Shown: piece by piece, positions 36,601-49,827 of the stretch | Layout: every line of letters starts with the position of its first letter | How positions within the stretch are numbered: position 1 is the stretch's first letter | DNA from: Xanthomonas cassavae CFBP 4642 | GTDB taxonomy: Bacteria > Pseudomonadota > Gammaproteobacteria > Xanthomonadales > Xanthomonadaceae | Direction: 5' to 3' | Length of the DNA: 60,723 nt | Assembly: GCF_000454545.1 (NCBI RefSeq) | Contig: NZ_CM002139.1 | Location: forward strand, 2,343,926 to 2,404,648 | Made by a program: the position numbers and the translations under genes | Notes under the pieces: generated by a model | Told to the model about the DNA's origin: nothing | Databases searched by the model: none | Seen by the model: only the letters and a program-made list of their open reading frames with translations

Positions 36601-39600
36601 GCTTCCAGCGCGCGGTGCTGAGGAACAATTCGCCGCCACGGGCCGCGGCGTCATGCAGCGGTGCGACCAGCGGGCCGAACACGAAATCGAACAAGCGCAT
36701 CGGTCGGGTGATCTCGCGCAGCAGCAGTCGGCCGCCCGGCTTCAGCAGCGGATAGAGGTTGGCGAGGGTGCGCCCGACATGCTGGGTGGCATGGATCACG
36801 TTGGCGGCCACGATCAGGTCGTAGCCGGCAGCTTCGAAGCTTTGCGCCTGGGCATCCTGCTGCAGATCCAGTTCGCGGTACGCTACAAAGCCGTACTGGG
36901 CGAACTTGCGCTCGGCGCGGCGGGTGAACAGCGCCGAGATGTCGGTGAAGTCGTAGTGCAAGGCGGGCTGATCGGCCAACTCGGGCAACAACCAGGCGGT
37001 GGTGCCGCCGGTCCCGCCACCGACCTCGAGGATGCGGTATGGCTGGTGCTGGCGGCGCTGCGCCTGGCGTTCCTGCATCAGACCCGCCAGTGTGCCGGCG
37101 GCGATCTGGTTGAAGTAGCGCCCGAAGCTGAAGTCCTGGTAGAGCACCTCGACACCGGCGGATGCGCCCTCGGGAAAAATGACCGCGACCGGCTCCACCT
37201 GACCGCTCATCATCGCGTACAGCTGCTCGCCGGCGCGGGCGACGGTATCGGCGATGACGTCCAGACCTTCGCAGCAGGCGCGCAGCGCCTCGATTAGCGC
37301 CGCGCGCGGCTCCTGCGGAAGCGCGGCAGCGGCGCTGTAGCGGTGGTTATCGCGGCGGTAGTAGCCATCCTCGACACAGGCATCGAGCAGGCGGGTGAGC
37401 AACTGGCGGTGGCGCGGCAGCAGGCGCCCGCCACGCAGCACCTCCAGCACGCTCACGCCTGGCTCGATGCGCGCGCCGACGCAGCGCCGCACCAGCGCGT
37501 CGACGTCGATGGCGTGCAGCTTGGTTACGCAGGCGTACAGCGCATGCAGGCGTGGCAGATCGAGTTGGGTGGCGGCCTGCATGGCGATGCGCCGGCCGGC
37601 CTCCAGTGCGCCGGAACCGACCCAGGACGCCTGCGCCGCAGGCCCGGATACGGGGGCCGGTTCGCTTTCGCGCCAGTAGCGCTCGGTGTCGAAGGGGTAG
37701 AGCGGTGCGTGGATCTTGCGTCCCGCTGAAGGTAGCAGGGTGTGCCAGGGGAGCTCTACTCCGGCCGCATACAGCTGCAGCAAGGCGTGCTGCAACTGGG
37801 ACGACGCGGGTTGATGGCGCCGGGCGCTGGAGATCCAGGTCGCTGTGTTCGCCAGCTCGCGGCTGCCGATGCCGGTCAGCGGGGCATCCGGGCCCAGTTC
37901 AAGGAAGATGCCGGCACCCTGCGCGAGCGCGGTGCGCAGGGCCTGGATGAAACGCACCGGCTCGCGCAGGTGACGGCGCCAGTAGTCGGGTGCGTCGAGT
38001 CCTTGCGCGTCGATGATCTCGCCGGTCAGCGTGGAGATCAGCGGCAGGCGGCCGGGCGCGGCGCGCAGGCTGGCCGCCGCGCGCTGGAAGTCGTCGAGGA
38101 TGGGGTCGAGCTGGCGGGAATGCGCCGCGCCGGCAACCGACAGCCGGTTGCAGCGGATCTCGCGTGCGTCCAGCGCCGCGACGAACGCGTCGATGGCTTC
38201 GCGCTCGCCGGAGAACACCAGATGGCGATCGCCGTTGCAGGCGGCCAGTTCCAGGCCGAGCGGCGCGGCGAGCGGCAGCAGGGTGGCGTGGTCGGCAAAA
38301 GCCGACAGCATGCCGCCGCCGCTGCAGCGCTGCATCAGCGCGCCGCGCAGGCAGACCAGGCGCATCACCGCATCGGCCGGGTAGTGCCCGGCGACCACCG
38401 CGGCGGCGAATTCGCCCACCGAATGGCCCAGTACCAGGTCCGGCTGCAGCCCCAGCGATTGCCAATGCGCGGCCATCGCTAGCTCGAAGGCGACGATCGC
38501 CGGCTGCGCATAGTCGGTGCGTTCCAGCAGCTCGCCGTGCTGCCCCAGCAAGGCCTCGCGCAGCGAGGGCGAGAGCGGCTGGTCGCTGCTCTCGCAGGCG
38601 GCCAGGCAGTGGTCGAGGCGGTCCGCGAAGGCGGCCGAGTGCCGATACAGCGCCTGGCCCATGCCGGGCCAGTGCGACCCCTGGCCGGTGAACAGCCAGG
38701 CCTGCTTGCCGGGCTCACCATCGCCCCGCTGCAGCAGCACGTCGTCCTCGCCGGCGGCGCAGGCGGCCAGGGCTGCAGCGGTCTCCTCCGACAGCGGTGT
38801 GGCCAGCCGGAAGCCGAGCTGCAACTGGCGGCCGTGCAAGGCGGTGTGGGCCAGATCGGCTGGCTGCGCGCTGCCCAGCGCTTGCGCATAGGCACCGGCC
38901 AGGCGCCGCAACGCAGCTTCGCTGGCGGCGCTGAGCAACAGGGTGCCGGTGTGTGCAGCGTTCGCGTCCGGGCCGGCTGCGGTCGCGGCTGCGCGCAGTG
39001 GCTCGGCCAGCGAGGCAACGATCAGGTGGCAGTTGGTGCCGCCGATGCCGAACGAGGAAACTCCGGCGCAGCGGATCGGCGCGTGCCACGGTTCGGCCTG
39101 AGTGGGGACGTGGAAGGGGCTGTCTTCCAGTCGCAGCGCCGGATTGGGGCTGCGGAAATGCAGGCACGGCGGAATGATCGCGCGCTCCACTGCCAGCACC
39201 GCCTTGAGCAGGCTGGCGATGCCGGCGGCAGTGTCCAGATGGCCCATGTTGCTCTTGACCGACCCCAGCGCGCAGGCCGGGCCATCGTCGCGCCGGTGGA
39301 ACACCGCGCGCAGCGCTTCCACTTCGATCGGATCGCCCAACGGGGTGGCGGTGCCGTGCGCCTCGATCAGGCCGATCTGCCGGCTCTCCACGCCTGCCAG
39401 CGTCATTGCCTCGCGGATCACCTCGCACTGGCCGGCGACCGAGGGCGCGGTATAGCCGACCTTGCGCCCGCCGTCGTTGTTGACGGCACTGCCGAGTACG
39501 ACCGCGACGATCGGGTCGCCATCGCGCAGCGCGTCGGCCAGGCGGCGCAACACCACCGCGCCGGCCCCGTTGCCGCCGAAGGTGCCCTGGGCCTGGGCGT

Positions 39601-40351
39601 CGAACGGCCGGCACAGGCCATCGGGGGAAAAGATCATGCCCGGCTGGTGCAGATAGCCGGATTGCTGGGGAAACGACACCGCGACCCCGCCGGCCACCGC
39701 CATGTCGCATTCGCCGGCACGCAGGCTTTCGCAGGCCATGTGCACCGCTACCAGGGAGCTGGAACAGGCGGTCTGCACCGAGATCGCCGGGCCGTGCAGG
39801 TTCAACTTGTAGGCCGCGCGGGTGGCCACGTAGTCCTTGTCGTTGCCCATCAACGATTGCAGGCCCTTGACCTGCGCCACCTCGGCAATGCGCAGCGGTT
39901 CCTTGCCCGGATAGGTGCTGACCCGGGCGGAACCGAACACGCCGGTCTTGTGGGGGACCTGGCGGGGGGCATAGCCGGCGTGCTCCAGGGCATGCCAGGC
40001 GATCTGCAGGAACAGCCGCTGCTGCGGGTCGATCGATTCGGCTTCCTGGCGCGAATAGCCGAACAGGTCGGCATCGAAGGCATCGGCATCGGCGACCACG
40101 CTGCCGACGCCGACAAAGTTGGGCGCATCGACGGTGGAGGCCGGCAGGCCGGCATCGAGCAGTTGCTGACGCGAGAAGTGGTGGCTGCAGGCCTGCCCGT
40201 TCACGAGGGTGTGCCAGAGCGCTTCGTTGTCGGGAGAGTCGGCGAAGCGGCCGGCATGGCCGATCACCGCGACCGGATCGCAGCCGGGGTAGTGCTGGGT
40301 CACCAGGGCGCGAAAATCGGGTTGCGCGTTGCGGGGCGAAGCGTTATCCAT
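30650..40351 (-). CDS. irp1: HMWP1-like hybrid polyketide/nonribosomal peptide synthase
   Basis: A 3,233-residue megasynthase. Domains by motif: ketosynthase about 25-447 (C196 in VQTACSSSL, H332 in EAHGTA, H371 in SNMGHLDTA); acyltransferase 548-850 (GHSVGE, S644); C-methyltransferase near 910-1310 (ILEVGGGTGGTT); ketoreductase near 1580-1780 (VTGAFGGLG); acyl carrier (LGLDSL, about 1894); cyclisation domain from about 1963 (DLLMFDVQS); second methyltransferase (VLEVGAGIGSTT, about 2652); peptidyl carrier (SGGDSL, about 2923); terminal thioesterase (GWSYG, about 3048). This is the same order as yersiniabactin HMWP1 (about 3,160 residues). It would extend the chain with a methylated malonyl unit, add the last methylated thiazoline and release the product. 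The start overlaps the ybtX stop by 8 bp. Confidence 0.96.
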   Translation of the reverse strand: MDNASPRNAQPDFRALVTQHYPGCDPVAVIGHAGRFADSPDNEALWHTLVNGQACSHHFSRQQLLDAGLPASTVDAPNFVGVGSVVADADAFDADLFGYSRQEAESIDPQQRLFLQIAWHALEHAGYAPRQVPHKTGVFGSARVSTYPGKEPLRIAEVAQVKGLQSLMGNDKDYVATRAAYKLNLHGPAISVQTACSSSLVAVHMACESLRAGECDMAVAGGVAVSFPQQSGYLHQPGMIFSPDGLCRPFDAQAQGTFGGNGAGAVVLRRLADALRDGDPIVAVVLGSAVNNDGGRKVGYTAPSVAGQCEVIREAMTLAGVESRQIGLIEAHGTATPLGDPIEVEALRAVFHRRDDGPACALGSVKSNMGHLDTAAGIASLLKAVLAVERAIIPPCLHFRSPNPALRLEDSPFHVPTQAEPWHAPIRCAGVSSFGIGGTNCHLIVASLAEPLRAAATAAGPDANAAHTGTLLLSAASEAALRRLAGAYAQALGSAQPADLAHTALHGRQLQLGFRLATPLSEETAAALAACAAGEDDVLLQRGDGEPGKQAWLFTGQGSHWPGMGQALYRHSAAFADRLDHCLAACESSDQPLSPSLREALLGQHGELLERTDYAQPAIVAFELAMAAHWQSLGLQPDLVLGHSVGEFAAAVVAGHYPADAVMRLVCLRGALMQRCSGGGMLSAFADHATLLPLAAPLGLELAACNGDRHLVFSGEREAIDAFVAALDAREIRCNRLSVAGAAHSRQLDPILDDFQRAAASLRAAPGRLPLISTLTGEIIDAQGLDAPDYWRRHLREPVRFIQALRTALAQGAGIFLELGPDAPLTGIGSRELANTATWISSARRHQPASSQLQHALLQLYAAGVELPWHTLLPSAGRKIHAPLYPFDTERYWRESEPAPVSGPAAQASWVGSGALEAGRRIAMQAATQLDLPRLHALYACVTKLHAIDVDALVRRCVGARIEPGVSVLEVLRGGRLLPRHRQLLTRLLDACVEDGYYRRDNHRYSAAAALPQEPRAALIEALRACCEGLDVIADTVARAGEQLYAMMSGQVEPVAVIFPEGASAGVEVLYQDFSFGRYFNQIAAGTLAGLMQERQAQRRQHQPYRILEVGGGTGGTTAWLLPELADQPALHYDFTDISALFTRRAERKFAQYGFVAYRELDLQQDAQAQSFEAAGYDLIVAANVIHATQHVGRTLANLYPLLKPGGRLLLREITRPMRLFDFVFGPLVAPLHDAAARGGELFLSTARWKQHCLAAGFERVDWLPEDGTPTATISEHILLATAPGQATDLVLPWQAGAGAGEGILGHALTDDGCYLADWSDCAGQDARWQERVHAACAELARRHGSGQPLVPVGTPAVPKPLALVRLRWQAAPFAAPQVGIEAGDAQDGWRFTLAACAAAPGLPAPLPAPATHYAWQWSATTDSAVTPPQFALRDATAATVAALHAAGVRLAPQAPQALLILDSGDQDPLSIVTPLLAALSGDQPLVVVTRCAWKIGADTRVDPVQHAAWGLLRVAAAEQPARALAMVDLDAQTGWDDLLPALAAAAAGQCWIAVRGKRVLLPQLVAQPHCAPALPPAGLADAGWHVVTGAFGGLGRLTVQWLAQHGARRIALLAPRAAADWADFQYMLSERDGCRLHWLPCDVGDPEQLTRALETLQADGGIAGVIHSAGLLHDAPLASLDRTLMAPVLAVKAQAARRLQAWLQAHHGRYLLLYSSAAAALGAAGQGAHALASAYLDGLALAQDPHTLPKVISIGWGAWGDTGRAVDPALQNQLATSGMGLLATTEGLWHLDQAVMRAAPYRLAMRVLTERLDPQRRALLAPVVGADPSAASNTKTARAGNVTPDQATPSPAPADLHDAAAVSAWLSERIAAQLRLDDPSRLSPGRDLLQLGLDSLLFLELSSDIQRQLGVRLDAERAYRDLSVNGLTTLIAALAGDPASIPPAGQVPAALEHDAPGRHQPFPLTAIQHAYWLGRTDLIDYGGVACHVLFEWDLRHDAFDLARLERAWNTLVQRHDMLRMVVDADGQQRILAQVPVYRIERHDLRALSAPQRQQALEDTRQALSYRVPPTDRWPMFELVASDLDGRHYRLHMNLDLLMFDVQSFKVMLDDLARAYRSEDLPPLPITFRDYVLAEQARRQEDSWQASWQYWQGVLADLPPAPRLPLAAARALTQPRFTTYQTRLDATAWAALKQEWQRWGVTPSAALLTLFAHTLERWSRQPDFTLNLTFFDRRPIHPQIRALIGDFTSVLLVDFDLSRPVSLRASIEHTQQRLWKRLAHSQVNGVELLRELGKGRGHQRQPLMPVVFTSMLGMSLDGLAIDQALTGLLGDPVHVFTQTPQVWLDHQVMEIDGELVCSWYCMDEVLEHGAAQAMFEDYRAVLGAVAAQPELMQQAGVMQLLDGGGMAAFARAPWPALVHDAGIDLRDLEDALRERGDIAQAEAVPASKGDALDVQLVAAERDCLPPDQVPFDPGPLAPLDTAQQHELDSAWSWLDARAVRGIAATLLGHGLFERQGQRHRLDEVHARLRALPQYRRLLRQWLHLLCTRGWLRQDGDAFVCERAFIHDPGPAHAPPDAPWCRSIAGYLDSCIDQHAALLTGTRSPLELLFADSAATTHALYIDNPASRCLNGHAAQVARALSEGRSDLRVLEVGAGIGSTTRQLLPALGGRLAQYRFTDVSTLFLDDARTLFAGTAHVDYALLDINRPVDFDQHPAQGYDLIFAGQVMHDASHVVRTLRRLGMLLKPGGRLMLTEATERDSALQMASVGFIEGLVGYQDARIVDDKPMLDLPMWRSALEQAGFGIELAWPEQTPSPLRQHLIVARAERIGRLDLDAIADELRARFGTGLPALQLRQCERLGCSTDTAPAIPSAAPPTTADTPQRANTPDDGAADQAALERQIADIWLELLARPIQRDSDFFQSGGDSLIATRMIARLHRQGLRGATLQGLFANPVLAAFCSLLASSREADSTPAPIALARGSQAGHAFVLHASDGELGAYLPLANALDIEVFGLQAPEVVTAGSLNALAASYAAAIGRLQPQGRSTLIGWSYGAFLAAETARQLHQAGAKVELVLIDPVCRADFAFSNRATLLRLIANGRHQVPLPDDLEQLDPDAQLACFARSAEAAGVLAVPRDPAQARAWIERIARLLEMLARHPAPDLLPVPCLWLSATRRPAHWTPAEHDWSLWAPHAERHTLEADHWQLLMDDGSARRAAGLIRQWQHRPRCIAEQTA

Positions 40352-41584
40352 TGCGGGGGCTCAGGCAGGTGTCGTGAGGGGCTGCCGGCTCCGCGAGCGC
40401 GCTCCGGGGGAAGCGGTGACGCAACCGGCTGGCAGGCCATAGGCACAGCACGGCAACTGCGGCGAGCAGGGTCAGGGCGCTCTGGTAACCGGCGTGGTGC
40501 GCAATGCGCAGGGTTGCCATGGACATGGCTAGGGCGACGGCCATGTCCAGCGACTGGAACAGCGCGTAATCGGAGGCCGGCTGGTGCGGGCGCACCAGGC
40601 CCATCAGTACGTTGTAGAGCATCACAAAGCCGATCGCGGCGGCGGTGTTGACCAGTCCGAACACCACCAGCCAGTCGCTCAGCCCGAAATGCGAATAGCC
40701 CAGCGCGATCGCGCAGGCCAGCGCGGCATGCAGCAGCATGACCGGCAGCAGACCGCGCGCGGCGCCGACGCGCCGCGCGAACCAGCCACCGAGCACCACG
40801 CCCAGGCCACTGGCGACGGTGCTGAACACGGTGATCGCCTGACCCAGCGCGACCAGGCTCAGTCCCTGGTCCACCAGCAGCACGGTCTGCAGCGCCATCA
40901 GGCCGCGCATGGCCAGATAGTAGATGGCGGTCAGCGCCAGCGCCGGCCACAGCATGCGCAGGCCGGCGGGATCGAACCGGGGCTGCGCGGGAAGCGTGCG
41001 GTGCGCAATGGGCTGACGTACCACCAGCACGGGAATCAGCAGCAGCAGCGACAACCCCGCCATGCACAGGAAGCCGGCAGTCCAGCCGGCCTGCTGCGCC
41101 ACTGCCAGGAAGCCGAATACGCCCAGCGGAATGCCCAGGTAGCTGCCACCGACCTGGGCGGCATTGGCTAGAGGGCGGCTGCCTGCGTCGGTGGTGCAGA
41201 TGACGATGCCGTTGGCATAGATGCCATGGCTGGCCGACAGCAAGGTCAGCAGCATCAGCGCGCACACCACCACGGCGGTGGAGCAGGTGGGGTCGGTCAG
41301 GGTGGGCGCGATCAGCGCGATGCCGGCCAGCAACGCGGCCATGCCGAGTTGCAGCAGCACCAGACTGCCGAGGAAGCGGTTGCCGCGCAGCGACCGCGCA
41401 TTCCGCTCGCACCAGGGCGCCCACAGAAATTTGCAGACCCAGGGCAGCATCGCCAGCGACAGCCAACTGAGCTGCGCAAGGTCCAGTCCCGCATGGCGGT
41501 AGTAGCCGACCACGCCCTGCATCACCAGGGCGGTGAGCATGCCCTGGTGCAGGTAGTAGCACCAATGCGGGACATGCCGGGCGA

Positions 41585-41588
<4 letters not shown>
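40344..41588 (-). CDS. ybtX: Major facilitator transporter, YbtX-like
   Basis: A 414-residue, about 12-helix inner-membrane protein. Hydrophobic segments include GSLVLLQLGMAALLAGIALI, AGLSLLLLIPVLVV and SALTLLAAVAVLCLW. The N terminus (HWCYYLHQGMLTALVMQGVVG, then LPWVCKFLWAPWCER) resembles the YbtX/RhtX-type MFS family linked to siderophores. YbtX is linked to siderophore or zinc acquisition in Yersinia. Here it sits between irp2 and irp1, unlike Yersinia, and overlaps both genes (4 bp with irp2, 8 bp with irp1), so the three are translationally coupled. Direction and substrate are inferred. Confidence 0.9.
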
Positions 41589-47821
<6,233 letters not shown>

Positions 47822-47908
47822 AGGGGTCGTTCCATGCCGACATGACGCGGGTCGGCAGCTGACGGCAGAAGCGCCAGTGGCGGCGCAACAGCAGGGGCCG
47901 CAAGGCCG

Positions 47909-48346
47909 TCATCGTTCCGGTGCCGGCTCGGCCGCAGCCACGTCGGTGGCCTGCGCGGCCGCAAGCCAGGCACGCGCCTGGGCCAGTGCCTCGGCCTGCG
48001 TGGCGACGATCCGGTAGGGATACGCGGCCTGACCAGAGGCGTTCCAGGCATCGGCCTGACACGCGTACTCGCCACGCGCCACCGGGTCTTCCACCACGCG
48101 TACCGCGCCCAGGCAGTCGCGTTGTTGCAGGGCAAAGCTGTCCTTGCTCCAGCGGGTATAGAGCGTCATGAAGTGCGCCGAGTGGCGCGGCAGTTGCGCG
48201 CCTTGCAGCAACAGCACGTGCCGCTCGGCACGCGCATAGACAGCCTGGAGTTGCGCCATCAGCGCATCGGCCTGCGCATCGGGCACATACTCCGGCATGT
48301 GCAGTGCGACCAGAGGCCAGTCCCGGGTGTCGACAAACGGAATCAT
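47909..48346 (-). CDS. Hypothetical protein, first gene of siderophore operon
   Basis: A 145-residue soluble protein with no signal peptide or membrane segment. It begins MIPFVDTRDWPLVALHMPEY. The middle has ERHVLLLQGAQLPRHSAHFM. The C-terminal part reads YPYRIVATQAEALAQARAWL before an Ala/Pro/Glu tail. The alternation and ending loosely recall small STAS/SpoIIAA-like proteins, but I do not recognise a family with confidence. It starts 122 bp downstream of the Fur-box-like site and lies 87 bp before irp2, so it is probably co-transcribed with biosynthesis. No equivalent is known to me in the Yersinia locus. The ATG at 48346 is preferred over the upstream TTG. Confidence 0.65.
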   Translation of the reverse strand: MIPFVDTRDWPLVALHMPEYVPDAQADALMAQLQAVYARAERHVLLLQGAQLPRHSAHFMTLYTRWSKDSFALQQRDCLGAVRVVEDPVARGEYACQADAWNASGQAAYPYRIVATQAEALAQARAWLAAAQATDVAAAEPAPER

Positions 48347-48468
48347 GCAATACCTTCGGAAGGAAAGCCGGCGGCGATCAGCAGGACAGGGGGCGGCACG
48401 CCGCAATGTGCGCGCATCGGCCCGTAACGCCGCTCTTGACGCAGGGTGGCGTGCTGCCTGATCGAGAG

Positions 48469-48487
48469 GTAAATGATAATTATTCGT
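48469..48487 (-). promoter_or_regulatory. Fur box upstream of siderophore biosynthesis operon
   Basis: GTAAATGATAATTATTCGT matches the 19-bp Fur consensus GATAATGATAATCATTATC at 13 positions, with the central AATGATAAT intact. It lies between the 3' end of the ybtA-like gene and the first gene of the minus-strand operon, in a locally AT-rich patch fitting a promoter. Confidence 0.65.
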
Positions 48488-48600
48488 AATTGTGTTGCCG
48501 CCCGGATCAGGCTTTTCTCGGCCCGTATCCGGTCAGTCCGCAGGCGCATGGCAGGGCCGGTGTGCGCGATGGCCGATGCGGCGAACGCGCCGGAGTTGTC

Positions 48601-49566
48601 TCAGCGCTGGCGCTTGAACGCCGAAGGATTGACGCCGAACTGCTTGCGGAAGGCGGCCGTGAAGTGGCTCGCGTTGGTGTAGCCCAGGTCGGCGGCGACT
48701 ACGGTCACCGCGGCATGGCCGTTGCACAGACGCTCGCGCGCCATGTGCATCCGTTCGTGTTGGAACAGCCCATAGATGCTGTGGTCGAACAACTGCCGGA
48801 AGCCGCGCTTGAGCGTCACCGCGCTCAGTCCGGTTTCCCGCGCCAGTTCGGTGATTGTGGGCGCCTTGCTCAGATCCGCAAGCAGCAGGTCGCGTGCACG
48901 CAGCAGTTTCTTCTGGCTGGCCGGGCAGGGCGCGTTCTGCTGCGATGGTGCCTGTTCGCAGCGGGCTTCCACCGACAGGCTCACCAGCACCAGCGCCTGG
49001 CCCAGCAACCACAGCGGGGAGGCAGCCTTGCGCAAATCCGGGCGTGCCGACGCCGCCCGCAAGGCCTCGCTCAGGGCATGCGCCGTGGCATGCATTTCGG
49101 CGCCGCAGCGCTGCATGTCGCAGCAGTGGGTTGCGTCCAGGTCCCGGCGCAGCGATCCGCCCAAGTCAGGTATCCAATCGGCAAGCAGATCCGGACGGAC
49201 GGAGACGGTGACCTGCTCGAAGCTGCCCGCGTAGGACGACTTGCTGGTGCAGCCCGGGGTGTAGTTGATGCAACTCATGCGTTCTTCCAGCACATGCTCG
49301 ATCTCGCTGCCGCGTTCACGCATCGCGAAGCTGCAGCGTCCATGCAGGGCGCAGGAAAAGTGCACCCGGTCCCAGTCGTCGCGCACGCTCATGGTCACCG
49401 GCTGGGGGAAGTGCGCCTGCCACAGCAGCACATCGACACCGGGTTGCGGCGTCACCTGAATCAGTCCGCAGGATGCGTCGGCTTGCAGATCCGGCACCGC
49501 CGTGCCGGCAAGTAACGAGGAGACGGTGACTTCGGAAGCGATATGCGGCGTAGGGGTGGAGTTCAT
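48601..49566 (-). CDS. ybtA: AraC-family regulator, YbtA-like
   Basis: A 321-residue transcription factor. The C-terminal 100 residues form two helix-turn-helix motifs (ITELARETGLSAVTLKRGF and AVTVVAADLGYTNASHFTAA), ending FGVNPSAFKRQR. The N-terminal part (about 1-220) is a ligand-sensing domain like those of YbtA and PchR, which respond to the cognate siderophore. It lies between the biosynthetic operon and the divergent receptor/importer operon, as expected for an activator of both. A Fur-box-like sequence lies 62 bp upstream, so iron probably represses it. Confidence 0.92.
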   Translation of the reverse strand: MNSTPTPHIASEVTVSSLLAGTAVPDLQADASCGLIQVTPQPGVDVLLWQAHFPQPVTMSVRDDWDRVHFSCALHGRCSFAMRERGSEIEHVLEERMSCINYTPGCTSKSSYAGSFEQVTVSVRPDLLADWIPDLGGSLRRDLDATHCCDMQRCGAEMHATAHALSEALRAASARPDLRKAASPLWLLGQALVLVSLSVEARCEQAPSQQNAPCPASQKKLLRARDLLLADLSKAPTITELARETGLSAVTLKRGFRQLFDHSIYGLFQHERMHMARERLCNGHAAVTVVAADLGYTNASHFTAAFRKQFGVNPSAFKRQR

Positions 49567-49627
49567 ACGACCTGCTTCATGGGCGATGCGGATCCGGGGG
49601 AAGCGTGAACCGATACGGGTAGTGTAA

Positions 49628-49646
49628 AAAAATAAGAATCATTATC
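49628..49646. promoter_or_regulatory. Fur box in ybtA / fyuA divergent promoter region
   Basis: AAAAATAAGAATCATTATC agrees with the 19-bp Fur consensus at 15 positions, with the half GAATCATTATC nearly perfect. It lies between the divergent ybtA-like gene (start 49566) and the receptor gene (start 49828), so one site could control both. Confidence 0.7.
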
Positions 49647-49827
49647 GTTAACCGTCAAGACGGTGTGACGGCTGTCGCTTCGGCTTGGTTCAGCAACCAG
49701 GCAGGCGGGCAATGCGCGTCGTCGACCGTTTCTGGTTTCTGCATGCCGCAACCGGCCGGCGTTTGCCGCCAGCTGCCTGTGGATCCAGACGCAGCCGCTT
49801 TTCCCATTTCAGTCAGGAGCCCGGTCC

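Noticed and set aside
38537..40651. A 704-codon plus-strand open frame opposite irp1
   Set aside because: Antisense to the ketosynthase and acyltransferase domains, whose motifs are all intact; its composition is shadow-like.
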